From Microtetraspora malaysiensis (GTDB lineage: Bacteria; Actinomycetota; Actinomycetes; Streptosporangiales; Streptosporangiaceae): a stretch of 64,000 bases of DNA. The stretch spans positions 480,261 through 544,260 of the forward strand of contig NZ_BBYJ01000005.1 of the NCBI RefSeq assembly GCF_001528665.1. Direction: 5' to 3'. Positions within the stretch are counted from its first letter, which is position 1, and every line of letters starts with the position of its first letter. The notes beneath the pieces are model-generated. The model had not been told where the DNA came from. It searched no databases and saw only the letters and a program-made list of their open reading frames with translations. The position numbers and the translations under genes are program-made. This document shows, piece after piece, positions 53,609 through 62,543 of this stretch.

Positions 53609-54531
53609 TGACCACGAAGAGCAGTGCGGTGGAGGTCGCCGGCCCACGCGAGTCGTACGGCGGCCACGGCGACGATGGGCAGCGGGCCGAGAGTAGCGAC
53701 AGGACGATGCGGCACTTCACGATCCACCACGACGGCGTCACAATCCCGGTGTCTCGCGGCGGCCAGGGACGACCGCTGGTCCTGTGCCCCGGGCTGAACT
53801 CGACGCGGGCCGACCTGCACGAACTGGCCGACCTGCTGCGGCGCGACCACGACGTGGTGACCTTCGACCTTCGGGGGCATGGCCTCGCCTCGGCCGCCGG
53901 CCGGTACTCCTTTGAGGCGTTCCTGAGCGATCTGGCCGCCGTGATGGCGGAGCTGGCACGCCTCGACCTGGATGCGGCGCCCGTGCTGGTGGGCTACTCG
54001 CTGGGCGCGGACCTGGCCGTGCACTATGCCTCCGAGCATCCTGGCAGCGTCGCCGGGCTTGTTCTCATCGATGGGGCGAACCCGGTGCCCGAGCCGTTCA
54101 TCACCGAGGCCGTCCTGCCGGAGTTCCGCGCGATGTGGGAGGACATGGTGACGCAGCAGGAGGCCGTGCGGGGCACCGCGCGTCAGGTGTTGCTCACCGC
54201 CCAGGAGATTCTCGACCTGAATGTCGAGATCGATGCGGTACGGTCCGAGATCTTGGACCGGTACCAGAAGATCGACCGGCCCATCAGCATGATCATGTCG
54301 ACCTCGATGGCCGGCGGCAGGGGCGCAGGGCATGCGTCGCGGTTCAATCAGAACTGGCGTGCCGGCGTCGAGCGGCTTGGCCGCGAGCAGCCGCGCATCG
54401 ACACGTCCTGGCTCGACGCCGACCACGGGCTGGTCTTCACCCACGCCCCGGAGATCGCCCAGATCATCCGGAGTACACACGGCCCTGGCGGCCACACCCG
54501 AGGAGACTGGCGGGATGCTGACCATCGGTGA
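53608..54531 (+). CDS. Alpha/beta hydrolase
   Basis: 307 residues if translation is leaderless from ATG 53608, or 274 from ATG 53707 (MRHFTIHHDGVTIPVSRGG, with AGGAC upstream). VLCPGLNSTRADLHELADLL is the oxyanion-side block, FDLRGHGLAS follows, the nucleophile Ser is in LVGYSLGADLAVHYA, and DADHGLVFTHAPE supplies the His. It overlaps the MerR gene by 17 nt and is probably its target. Substrate unknown. Confidence 0.84.
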   Translation: MTTKSSAVEVAGPRESYGGHGDDGQRAESSDRTMRHFTIHHDGVTIPVSRGGQGRPLVLCPGLNSTRADLHELADLLRRDHDVVTFDLRGHGLASAAGRYSFEAFLSDLAAVMAELARLDLDAAPVLVGYSLGADLAVHYASEHPGSVAGLVLIDGANPVPEPFITEAVLPEFRAMWEDMVTQQEAVRGTARQVLLTAQEILDLNVEIDAVRSEILDRYQKIDRPISMIMSTSMAGGRGAGHASRFNQNWRAGVERLGREQPRIDTSWLDADHGLVFTHAPEIAQIIRSTHGPGGHTRGDWRDADHR

Positions 54532-55342
54532 GCTGGCGTCGTACGCCGGAGTGACGGTGCGCGCGGTGCGGCACTATCACGCCCAAGGGCTGCTGCCGGA
54601 GCCGGAGCGGGACCACTCCGGCTACCGCAGGTACGACGCCGGCGCCGTGATCGAGCTGATCAAGATCCGGACTCTCGCGCAGGCGGGGGTCCCGCTGGCT
54701 CGGGTTCGGGAGCTGCTGCGGGCCGACGAGGAGGAGTTCGCCGCAGCGGTCGCGGACATCGACAAGCGGCTGCGGGCGGAGATCCGGCAGCGGCAGCGGC
54801 ACCGGGAGCAGATCGCCCGGCTCGCCGCCGGGGACAGCCTGACGCTGCCGCCGGAGGTGGTCGAGTATCTCGACCGACTGCGGGTGCTCAGGGTCGACGA
54901 ACGGATCGTCCGGGCCGAGCGTGACGGCTGGATCCTGCTGGCCGCGCACTCACCTGAGCGAGTCCCGGAGTGGATGGTACGCAAGCGGGAGCAGATCGCC
55001 GACCCGCAGCTCATCGACTTCTATCTCACCCTCAGCCAGGTTCTCAACCGGACCGCCGACGACCCTCGGCTGGTCGAGCTGGCCGACGAACTAGCCGCCT
55101 ACATCACGCAGTTGGCCGACGAACAGGGCGAGGACTACGTTGACGACACCGACATCGAGCCTCCGCTGGTCAAGCTGATGGACACACTGGCGTTCGACAC
55201 TGTGCCACCGGCCCGTCGGCTGATCGAGCTGTTGAAGAGACGCGGCTGGACCGGCTGGACCAAGCTCGAGCGCGTAGACCCACGGGGACGCGGCGCCGGG
55301 CCGGCGCGTCCTTCGGATGGCATCCCCCGATCAGTTGGGTGA
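54515..55342 (+). CDS. MerR-family transcriptional regulator
   Basis: 275 residues from ATG 54515, with AGGAG upstream inside the hydrolase gene. The MerR N-terminus is LTIGELASYAGVTVRAVRHY, followed by GYRRYDAGAVIELIKI and a coiled-coil dimerisation helix. The large C-terminal domain (150 residues, TipA-like length) may bind drugs or other organic ligands. It is translationally coupled to the hydrolase and likely activates the MerR-type promoter at 53569. The last 12 nt overlap the convergent HxlR gene. Confidence 0.9.
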   Translation: MLTIGELASYAGVTVRAVRHYHAQGLLPEPERDHSGYRRYDAGAVIELIKIRTLAQAGVPLARVRELLRADEEEFAAAVADIDKRLRAEIRQRQRHREQIARLAAGDSLTLPPEVVEYLDRLRVLRVDERIVRAERDGWILLAAHSPERVPEWMVRKREQIADPQLIDFYLTLSQVLNRTADDPRLVELADELAAYITQLADEQGEDYVDDTDIEPPLVKLMDTLAFDTVPPARRLIELLKRRGWTGWTKLERVDPRGRGAGPARPSDGIPRSVG

Positions 55343-55735
55343 GCGGATGTCGTAGGCCTGGCGGGCCGCGACGATGGCGGGGCCGGCGCGGCGGGCCCAG
55401 GCGCCCAGCGCTTCGAGAGGCTCGCGGATTTCTTCGACCAACGCGGTGGTGGCGTACTCCACGCGGGGCGGCGCGTCGGGGTACACGGTGCGGGTGATCA
55501 GGCCGTTGCGCTCCAGGTTGCGCAGGCTCAGCGTCAGCATGCGGCGGCTGACGCCTTCGATCGCCCGTTCCAGCTGCGTGAATCGGTGTGGGCCGTCGCC
55601 CAGTTCGACGAGCACCTGGGCGCTCCACTTGTCACCGATGAGCGCCAGCACCTCGCGGAGCGGGCATTCGGCGGACGCGGCCTCGTCGGCGGACACGATG
55701 GCCTGGTCTGTTACCGCGATGTTCCGTTGGGACAA
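55331..55735 (-). CDS. HxlR-family transcriptional regulator
   Basis: 134 residues. TTG 55735 is chosen as start because AGGAGG lies 7 nt upstream. The family pattern is CPLREVLALIGDKWSAQVLV, then HRFTQLERAIEGVSRRMLTL and GLITRTVYPDAPPRVEYATT, with a winged helix and the single N-terminal Cys that senses reactive electrophiles in some HxlR proteins. It is divergent from the hydrolase at 55868; a GTTAC-GTAAC dyad lies between. Confidence 0.9.
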   Translation of the reverse strand: MSQRNIAVTDQAIVSADEAASAECPLREVLALIGDKWSAQVLVELGDGPHRFTQLERAIEGVSRRMLTLSLRNLERNGLITRTVYPDAPPRVEYATTALVEEIREPLEALGAWARRAGPAIVAARQAYDIRSPN

Positions 55736-55782
55736 GAAAGTGCCTCCTTCCCGGCCGTTCGATCTTGCTCCAAGATGGGGCC

Positions 55783-55799
55783 CGTTACAAGTCGTAACG
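55783..55799. promoter_or_regulatory. Candidate HxlR operator
   Basis: CGTTAC (55783-55788), AAGTC, GTAACG (55794-55799) is a perfect 6-bp dyad 48 bp upstream of the HxlR start and 69 bp upstream of the hydrolase start. GTAC-like dyads with this spacing are typical HxlR sites. Confidence 0.6.
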
Positions 55800-55867
55800 T
55801 TCCTGGACAGGAGCTTGTGTGGTCCTGTCTTGGCGTACGGAGATCCACCGAAAGCAAGGAGCAGCGG

Positions 55868-56632
55868 GTGCCGACCGCACGCAACAACGGATTCACGATC
55901 GCCTACGAGATCACCGGAGACGGCCCTCCGTTGGTCCTGCACCCGGGCATGTTCCAGATCGGCGCGCACTGGGACCGGTCCGGCTACACGGCGGCGCTGG
56001 CGGCCACCCACACGGTGATCACCGTCGACCCGCTGGGGCTGGGGGCCAGTGCCGCCCCGCAGGACCCCGCGGCGTACACGCTGGAGCGACGCGCCGATTA
56101 CGTCACCGCCGTGCTGGATGACGTCGGTGCGGACAAGGCCGCGTTCTGGGGCTATTCGCTGGGAGCTCTCACCGGGTACGCGGTCGCCGTACACGCGCCC
56201 GGAAGGCTCACCCGCCTTGTCGCCGGTGCCTTCGACCCCATCGGCGGCTTCCGCTCGGCGATCGGACCGACGCTGCGCCACCTCGGGCTGCCCGCGGATG
56301 TCGACCCCTACCAGCTGGTCAAACAGGGAGCCGCCGCCGATCCCGCCCAAGCCGCCGTCATCGACGCCGGGGATCTCGGGGCGTTCCGCGCGAACTACGA
56401 GGCGTTCTCCCATGAGCCCGGCCCGCACGCCGACCTGGCGGCCTGCGGCGTCACGATGCTGATGTACGCGGGCACCGCCGACCCTTGGCACGATCCGATG
56501 CGGACCTTCGCGCGGCGTACCGGCATGGGCTTCTTCTCCGTGCCCAACGCCGACCACCAGGGAGGCTGGAACAGGTCGGCCGACGTGCCCTCCGGCGTGC
56601 TGCCGTTCCTGGCCGGCGGCCCCGACGCCTGA
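55868..56632 (+). CDS. Alpha/beta hydrolase
   Basis: 254 residues from GTG 55868, with AAGGAG upstream. LVLHPGMFQIGAHWDRSGYT is the oxyanion-side block; the nucleophile Ser is in AAFWGYSLGALTGYAVAV; LMYAGTADPWHDPM gives the acid and NADHQGGWN the His. It pairs with the divergent HxlR regulator, a frequent actinomycete combination in which the enzyme removes or produces the signal. Substrate unknown. Confidence 0.85.
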   Translation: MPTARNNGFTIAYEITGDGPPLVLHPGMFQIGAHWDRSGYTAALAATHTVITVDPLGLGASAAPQDPAAYTLERRADYVTAVLDDVGADKAAFWGYSLGALTGYAVAVHAPGRLTRLVAGAFDPIGGFRSAIGPTLRHLGLPADVDPYQLVKQGAAADPAQAAVIDAGDLGAFRANYEAFSHEPGPHADLAACGVTMLMYAGTADPWHDPMRTFARRTGMGFFSVPNADHQGGWNRSADVPSGVLPFLAGGPDA

Positions 56633-56765
56633 CGCGTCCACGTGAACCGCCTGCCGCCGTCACTCAGCCAACCGCCGTACTCGGCCCGGACGGCCGTCCC
56701 GCACGGGCGATCGGCCTGCTCATCGATGCACTGACCATGACCTGGCTTCCGGCACGGGTCGCCGG

Positions 56766-57809
56766 TCAGCCGCGTGCGTCGTGCGGGACGTGCAGCGAGA
56801 GGTGCGCGGACAGGGCGCGGAGGAAGTCCGGGGCGTCGAAGACCGCGCCCGCGGAGGCGACGCCGGTGGTCCTGGTCCGGCCGGTGAGAATGCGGTCGAC
56901 GGCCTCCACCGCGAGCGGCGCGCTGATGGCGTAGATGTCCTGACCGGTGGCGGCCACGCGGCGTTCCGTGCCACCGGAGCGGACCAGGACGTCGACGACG
57001 AAGGTCTGCGCGGAGCGGCCGCGGTCGTCGACGGCGGCCGGGGCCGCGGCGTCGGGAGCGGACAGGTCCGCGGCCGCCTTGGCGGTCATGTAGGTGCGCA
57101 CCTCCGGGACGGCCAGATGGCTGGGAACGGTGACGACGTCGGCCATGGTGAACTCTCCGATGACGCTCTGGGGGCCGAGCGGAGCGGGGAAGGGCCACTC
57201 CAGGGTCGGCAGAGCGTCGTCGTGGTACTCCAGCCGTCCGCCGGTGTAGCGGACCCGGCGGCCGCCCCGTCGCTGCCCCGAGACCGCGCCCGAAGCGAGC
57301 GTTCCGGCAGTGGGGTGCCAGCTGCTCAGGCCGTAGGCGATGCGGGCCTCGTCCGCCGCCGTCCAGTCGCCCATCGCGGTGGTGACCAACAGGTCGCCGA
57401 GGCCGCCATAGAAGGCCATCGCCGGGACCACCACGGTGCCCGCGGCGCGGGCGCGCCCCGCGAAGTGCGCGAACGTGTCAACGTTCGCCTCGATCTCGGC
57501 CGCCACGTCGACATACGGGATGCCGGCGCGCAGCGCCGCCTCGACCAGCGGGGCGGCGGTCGAGGCGAAGGGCCCGGCACAGTTGATCACGGCGGCCGCG
57601 CCGTTCAGCGCGCGGTCGAGCGAGGCCGGATCGTCGACCGACGCCTGCCGCGCCTCGCGCCCCGGTTGGGCCTGCGCCAGCGCCAGCAGCTTGTCCTGGT
57701 CGCGGCCGAGGAGCAGCGGGATGTATCCGCGCTCGCGCAACTCCGCGACCACGAACCGCCCGGTGTGCCCGTAGGCGCCGAACACCGCCACATTCCGACC
57801 CGATCCCAT
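56766..57809 (-). CDS. Saccharopine dehydrogenase-like NADP-binding protein
   Basis: 347 residues from ATG 57809, with GGGAG upstream. The Rossmann motif NVAVFGAYGHTGRFVVAELR is at the N-terminus, followed by AAAVINCAGPFASTAAPLVE and GIPYVDVAAEIEANVDTFA, characteristic of the trans-acting enoyl-reductase/saccharopine dehydrogenase group. An NAD(P)H-dependent reductase on a lipid or polyketide-like substrate is likely. Divergent from the GlxA-type regulator at 57911, which may control it. Confidence 0.87.
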   Translation of the reverse strand: MGSGRNVAVFGAYGHTGRFVVAELRERGYIPLLLGRDQDKLLALAQAQPGREARQASVDDPASLDRALNGAAAVINCAGPFASTAAPLVEAALRAGIPYVDVAAEIEANVDTFAHFAGRARAAGTVVVPAMAFYGGLGDLLVTTAMGDWTAADEARIAYGLSSWHPTAGTLASGAVSGQRRGGRRVRYTGGRLEYHDDALPTLEWPFPAPLGPQSVIGEFTMADVVTVPSHLAVPEVRTYMTAKAAADLSAPDAAAPAAVDDRGRSAQTFVVDVLVRSGGTERRVAATGQDIYAISAPLAVEAVDRILTGRTRTTGVASAGAVFDAPDFLRALSAHLSLHVPHDARG

Positions 57810-57910
57810 GCCTGCTCCCACGTGCTCGAAGTGATCCACTGCGGAGATCCTGTCCCCGTTGACTCATCGGTGCCAGTGTCCGAAACGACGTAACCCGTAC
57901 AATTTCCGAC

Positions 57911-58858
57911 ATGAGCTCCGTCCCGCGCTCCGTCGCGATCGCCGCTACCGACGGGATGCTGCACTTCGAGCTGGCCCTGGCCCACGAGGTCTTCGGCTCC
58001 GCCCCGGCCGCCCTGCCCGGCCCCTGGTACGACGTCAGGGTGTGCGGCACGCACGCCGTCCGGGTCGGCCGGTTCCGGCTGGAGCCGGACTGCGGGCTCG
58101 ACCGGCTGGCGCACGCCGGCACCGTGATCGTCCCCGCCTTGGCGGACGTCGACGAGGACCCGCCGGCCGACCTGGTCGAGGCGGTGCGCGTGGCCCACGA
58201 GTCCGGCGCGCGGGTGGTCTCCCTGTGCACGGGCGCGTTCGTGCTCGCCGCCGCCGGCCTGCTGGACGGGCTGCGCGCGACCACGCACTGGGCCCACACC
58301 GAGGAACTGGCCGCACGCTATCCCCGGGTGAAGGTCGACCCGGACGTGCTCTACGTGGACAACGGCAGCGTGCTCACGTCCGCGGGCAAGGCCGCGGCGA
58401 TGGACCTGTGCCTGCATCTGGTCCGCCGCGACCACGGCTCGGCAGTCGCCAACGTGGTCGCCCGCCGCCTGGTCGTGCCGCCCCACCGGGCCGGTGGCCA
58501 AGCCCAGTTCGTCATCACACCGGTGCCCGCCCAGGACGGCCATCCCCTGGCCGAGCTGCTCCCCTGGGTGATGCGGCGGCTGGATCAGCCGCTCACCGTG
58601 GAGGACCTGGCCCGCCAGGCGAGCATGAGTTCGCGCCACCTGGCCCGCCACTTCCGGTCGATAACCGGCACCACCCCGCTGCAGTGGCTGCTGACGCAGC
58701 GGATCCGCCGCGCGCAGGAACTGCTGGAGACCACGGACGACAGCGTCGACACCATCGCCTCGGCCGCGGGCATGGGCACGGCGACGACACTGCGCCGCCA
58801 CTTCCACCGCACGATCGGCGTACCGCCGGACGCCTACCGCCGGACGTTCCGGGCGTGA
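57911..58858 (+). CDS. GlxA-type AraC regulator (DJ-1/PfpI domain plus HTH)
   Basis: 315 residues. Residues 1-170 are a DJ-1/PfpI-like domain with SVAIAATDGMLHFELALAHE and VVSLCTGAFVLAAAGLLDGL, the Cys at the nucleophile elbow position. Residues 215-310 hold the AraC helix-turn-helix: TVEDLARQASMSSRHLARHF and TIASAAGMGTATTLRRHFHR. FtrA/GlxA proteins sense small metabolites through the DJ-1 domain. The divergent saccharopine dehydrogenase-like gene is the likely target. Confidence 0.9.
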   Translation: MSSVPRSVAIAATDGMLHFELALAHEVFGSAPAALPGPWYDVRVCGTHAVRVGRFRLEPDCGLDRLAHAGTVIVPALADVDEDPPADLVEAVRVAHESGARVVSLCTGAFVLAAAGLLDGLRATTHWAHTEELAARYPRVKVDPDVLYVDNGSVLTSAGKAAAMDLCLHLVRRDHGSAVANVVARRLVVPPHRAGGQAQFVITPVPAQDGHPLAELLPWVMRRLDQPLTVEDLARQASMSSRHLARHFRSITGTTPLQWLLTQRIRRAQELLETTDDSVDTIASAAGMGTATTLRRHFHRTIGVPPDAYRRTFRA

Positions 58859-58945
58859 GGCCGCGGTCCTCACCTTGACGGCTCTCGGCCGTCTCAGCGG
58901 CCGACGGGCCACCGGCCTTTGCGGGCGAGAGTGACCGGCTCTGGA

Positions 58946-59575
58946 TCAGGGCTCGGCCCGGCCGGTCGCCCAGGCCCACGCGGCGATCGCGACGCGGTTC
59001 CTGGCGCCGGTCTTGCGTTGGATGGAGGCGACGTGGTTCTTCACGGTGCCCGCGGACAGGAAGAGCTCGGCGGCGATCTCGGCGTTGGTCCTGCCCTGCG
59101 CGACCAGGGTCACGATCTCGTCCTCTCTCTCAGTGAGGACGACGGTGGACGTCTCGCGTGGCCGGCCGCTCCCGCGCAGCAGCCGGACGGTGAGCTGTGG
59201 GCTGATGAGCACGTCGCCGCTCATCGCGGCCCGGATGGCCTCGATGAGCAGCGTGGGGCCGGAGCGTTTGAGGACGAACCCGGCGGCGCCGTGCCGCAGC
59301 GCGGCGTGGACGTACTCGTCCAGCCCGAAGGTGGTGACGACCACGACGTGGATGCCGGTGCCGGCCAGGGCGCGGGTCACCTCGATGCCGTCGGCCCCGG
59401 GCATGCGGATGTCGGCGAGGACCACGTCGGGTTTGATCGTCTTGGCGGTGTCGATCGCGGTACGTCCGTCGGCGGCTTCGGCCACTACGGTCATGTCGGG
59501 CTGGGCGTCGAGGATCAGGCGGAAGGCGCCGCGGATGCCTTCCTGGTCGTCGGCGATGAGGATGCGGGTGACCAC
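58946..59575 (-). CDS. NarL/LuxR-family response regulator
   Basis: 209 residues from GTG 59575 (MVTRILIADDQEGIRGAFRL). The Asp is in VVLADIRMPGADG, the Lys in GFVLKRSGP, and the LuxR helix-turn-helix is LTEREDEIVTLVAQGRTNAE then FLSAGTVKNHVASIQRKTGA. The start lies 61 nt inside the kinase gene in another frame, so expression is coupled. It pairs with the kinase at 59515. Confidence 0.9.
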   Translation of the reverse strand: MVTRILIADDQEGIRGAFRLILDAQPDMTVVAEAADGRTAIDTAKTIKPDVVLADIRMPGADGIEVTRALAGTGIHVVVVTTFGLDEYVHAALRHGAAGFVLKRSGPTLLIEAIRAAMSGDVLISPQLTVRLLRGSGRPRETSTVVLTEREDEIVTLVAQGRTNAEIAAELFLSAGTVKNHVASIQRKTGARNRVAIAAWAWATGRAEP

Positions 59576-60621
59576 TCCGGCGATTGTGCCAGTGGCAGAC
59601 GGGCGGTCAACGACCACCCGTCGGATACGGCTTCCGCGGTCAGCTCGCCACCCTGGGCCTGGACGAGCGAGGCCAGGGCGGGCAGGCCGATGCCGCCACG
59701 CCGGGTGATCGGGGCGCGGACCACGCCGTCGTTGGTCATCGTGACCTCCAGAACTCCGGACGAGGCGCTGACGCTCAGGTCCACGCGTCCGGCCCGCGGT
59801 GCGTGCCGCCGGATGTTGGTCATTCCTTCGATCACGATCCGGTAGGCCAGAGCCGCGGTCTCCGGCGGGACCACCAGAGCCGGATCCATGCGCAGGTGGA
59901 CCGGCGCCGGGCCGGCGGCGGAGAACCGTTCGGCCGCCTCGCGGATGCCGCCCAGGTCGCCGCCGGGAGCGAGGGGCCGGTCGTGGTGCAGCATGTCCAG
60001 CGTCCGGTCCAGCATCGACAGGGCGCGCTGGCCCGCCGCCTCGACGCGTTCGAGCGCCCGCAGGGGTTCACCTGCCACTTGGCCCGCCTGGGCGTGCGCG
60101 ACCATCTCGCTGATGTCGTGCGCCAGATAGTCGTGCAGGTCCCTGGCGAGCCGCAGCCGCAGGGTCAGGCGGGTGTCGGCCACCGCGCGCTCCTGCCGTA
60201 CGTCGAGAAAACGGAGGTAGCCGCCGACGGCGGCGGCCACCAGCGTGCCCAGCCCCCAGAACGCGCACACCCCCACCCCTTCCAGCGGCGAGGCGGGCGC
60301 GAACACGCGCAGCAACCAGACCGCCGCGGCCAGACCCGCCGCCGGAGCGGACAACACCGCCCGCCGGGACGGCGCGTACCGGATGACCAGGCCGACCAGC
60401 ACCATCAACGCCACGCTCTCGACCATGCTGAGCGCGCCCGTGACCGGCGTGGGGCGCCCCACGCCGGTCACATGAGCCAGCGTGACAGACATCGACAGGC
60501 CCGCCGCGAGCAAGGCCGACGCGGACAGGTGCGGCCGGAACCGGGGCCGGGACAACCCGATCACGGCGAGCGTGACAGCAGCGGCCACCGATACCCCGGC
60601 AACAACCAGCATCACAGACAC
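59515..60621 (-). CDS. Sensor histidine kinase (HisKA_3 type)
   Basis: 368 residues with five or six membrane segments in the first 140. The phospho-His is in LARDLHDYLAHDISEMVAHA; the ATPase domain has YRIVIEGMTNIRRHAPRAGR and the G-box TRRGGIGLPALASLVQAQGG. Its last 61 nt overlap the response regulator gene. Its tail after LPLAQSPEW is low-complexity, likely dictated by that overlap. It is divergent from the membrane protein at 60743; repeats between the starts are probable regulator sites. Confidence 0.89.
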   Translation of the reverse strand: MSVMLVVAGVSVAAAVTLAVIGLSRPRFRPHLSASALLAAGLSMSVTLAHVTGVGRPTPVTGALSMVESVALMVLVGLVIRYAPSRRAVLSAPAAGLAAAVWLLRVFAPASPLEGVGVCAFWGLGTLVAAAVGGYLRFLDVRQERAVADTRLTLRLRLARDLHDYLAHDISEMVAHAQAGQVAGEPLRALERVEAAGQRALSMLDRTLDMLHHDRPLAPGGDLGGIREAAERFSAAGPAPVHLRMDPALVVPPETAALAYRIVIEGMTNIRRHAPRAGRVDLSVSASSGVLEVTMTNDGVVRAPITRRGGIGLPALASLVQAQGGELTAEAVSDGWSLTARLPLAQSPEWSPASSSPTTRKASAAPSA

Positions 60622-60644
60622 CTGGGCGACGATACGCGCCTTTT

Positions 60645-60704
60645 GTGCCGTTCAGCGGAGTGCCGAACGGCACCTGTTCTCACCGTGAGGGGTGCCGAAC
60701 GGCA
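60645..60704. promoter_or_regulatory. Triple inverted-repeat operator array
   Basis: GTGCCGTTC (60645-60653) pairs with GAACGGCAC (60665-60673), and TGCCGAACGGCA occurs exactly twice (60661-60672, 60693-60704). Each is a TGCCG-NN-CGGCA dyad. The array is between the kinase and membrane-protein starts, so it likely binds the response regulator. Confidence 0.65.
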
Positions 60705-60742
60705 TCTGGCTCGTCAGCCCTCCGCGTCGGGAGGCTGGTCAT

Positions 60743-61774
60743 ATGACAATCTTCACTTCTCGCCGGCAAGGGTATGTGGCGGCGCTGTGGGCGCTGACCT
60801 ATGGCGCGCTCGGGGTCGGGTGGGCACTGGGCGCGCCCGGGTACCCCTGGGGCGCCGGCGATCCCGACCCGATCGGCGCCCTGTCGATCCTGACCGGGAC
60901 GACTCCGGGCTTCGGCTGGGCGATCGCCGCCTGCTGCCTGGTGACCGCGATCACGGCGCTGGCGTTGACCCGCGGGAGCGGCCGCCGTACGCCGGTCATC
61001 GCGGCCTGGACGATCGCCGCGCTCCTGGTCCTGGTGATCCCCGACTCGCGGTTGATGATGGGCGTCGCCTACACGCCGCTGCTGCTCGTCGCCCCCGTCT
61101 TCGGCTGGGGCCTCGGCGGCACCACCTTCGCCGACGTCTGGCCGTGGCCGGTGCTCAACCAACTCGTGTGCGTGCTGGGCGGCCTGCTGCTGGCCGCCGC
61201 GGCGCTGGCCTATCGACGCGACGGGGGACGCGACGAGGAACGCGGACGCTGGTTCACTCCGGAGCGGGGGCGGGTGGCGGTGTATGTGGCGATCGCGGTG
61301 CCGCTGGTGTACTGCGCCACCCGATGGGCGTGGGCCCTGGGCATCCCGCTCGGCGTGAACGCGGAGTTTCTCGCCGAAGGCGAGGACGGTCTGTGGCTGG
61401 CGGGCGCCTACCTGGCCACCTTCGGCGCGCTCGGCGGCCTGCTCACCCTCGGCCTGACCCAACGGTGGGGCGAGATCTTCCCGCGTTGGATCCCCGGATT
61501 GCGCGGGAGAATGGTGCCGCCGCTGCTCGCGGTCGTCCCCGCCGGATTCGCCTCGATCATCATCACCGTGGCCGGGCTGGCGTACATCCGCTGGACCGTC
61601 GCCGGCCGGTTCGCCCTGGCCGAGTGGGGGGCCTGGCTGCCGGAGTGCTTCTGGCCGATCTGGGGCGCCGCGCTGGCCACCGCCACCATCTGCTACCACC
61701 TGCGCCGCAGGTGCGACGGGCACCAGGGAAGCGCCGTCCGTCCCCCTCACGCCGATCACAGCATCCGGTCGTGA
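60743..61774 (+). CDS. Polytopic membrane protein of unknown function
   Basis: 343 residues from ATG 60743, with GGGAGG upstream. About ten hydrophobic segments are visible, for example AAWTIAALLVLVIPDSRLMM and LAGAYLATFGALGGLLTLGL. No transporter motif is recognised. Proteins of this kind are commonly found divergent from a LuxR-type two-component system in actinomycetes. It is probably the main regulatory target of the kinase/regulator pair at 58946-60621. Confidence 0.75.
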   Translation: MTIFTSRRQGYVAALWALTYGALGVGWALGAPGYPWGAGDPDPIGALSILTGTTPGFGWAIAACCLVTAITALALTRGSGRRTPVIAAWTIAALLVLVIPDSRLMMGVAYTPLLLVAPVFGWGLGGTTFADVWPWPVLNQLVCVLGGLLLAAAALAYRRDGGRDEERGRWFTPERGRVAVYVAIAVPLVYCATRWAWALGIPLGVNAEFLAEGEDGLWLAGAYLATFGALGGLLTLGLTQRWGEIFPRWIPGLRGRMVPPLLAVVPAGFASIIITVAGLAYIRWTVAGRFALAEWGAWLPECFWPIWGAALATATICYHLRRRCDGHQGSAVRPPHADHSIRS

Positions 61775-62543
61775 ACCTGGATCCGCAGCCGAGGGAGACG
61801 CCCTTGAGCACCGGGGTCAGCCGCGGTAGCGGTCGGCGAGAGCGGTGCTGCGGCCTTGGGCTCCCACGGCGACGACCCGAGCTGCGAGCGCAGATCAACG
61901 AGCACGCCGACGACGGCGGCAGCGGCATGTGGCTGACGCTCCTGGGGCGTGCCGTGGCCCGCGGCGAGGCCCCACCCGAGGCCCTCCAGGTGACGTCCCT
62001 CGGGTGGCCACGACCGCGACAGACCTGCGTCGAGGGCACGCCGATCACTGACCACGACCGGACATCGCCAGCCAGGGCGGCGGGTTTGCGGTGCGAACAG
62101 CCCGGCCTCTCCCCCAGCAGAAGTCATCGGTCAATGCCGTCCCATCATCGACAGCGAGTCGCCGATCCCGCGGCTGGGTTGCCGACGGCCTTGGGCGGTC
62201 GGCGCGCGGCGCAGTGCCGCGGCGAGGTCGGCGCTCTGCCGCTGACACCTCGGCAGAGCGGCCCCGGCGGTGCGTTGCGCGCATGGTCGCCGCTCCGGGC
62301 GCGCGTGGACAGGGTGACTGGGAGATCGCCCGGATGGTGTCCGGGCGACCTTGGTACCGGGGGCGGGTTCTTCGGCAGGGTCAAGCTTCTGCCGGGCCGT
62401 TTTGCTCGCGGCCGGGGTTGGCTGAGTATCGCCGGGCCGGGCATGTCTGACCGTCGAGGGAGTGCCGGGGAGTGTCGGGGGCGTGTTGAACGCCGTCGTT
62501 CAGGTGCCTGGGTTCCGTCGGTGGACGGTGGTGGCGCGGGGGT
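61775..62543. other. Long gap with no recognised gene
   Basis: No supportable gene in about 770 bp. A plus-strand stretch near 61880 (ELRAQINEHADDGGSGMWLT) is protein-like but unassigned and has no start. The one structural feature is the hairpin at 62326-62348. Confidence 0.3.
62326..62348 (-). terminator. Possible terminator hairpin
   Basis: TCGCCCGGA (62326-62334), TGGTG, TCCGGGCGA (62340-62348) is a perfect 9-bp stem. It is about 195 nt downstream of the HNH gene stop on the minus strand. Its role as a terminator is uncertain. Confidence 0.4.
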
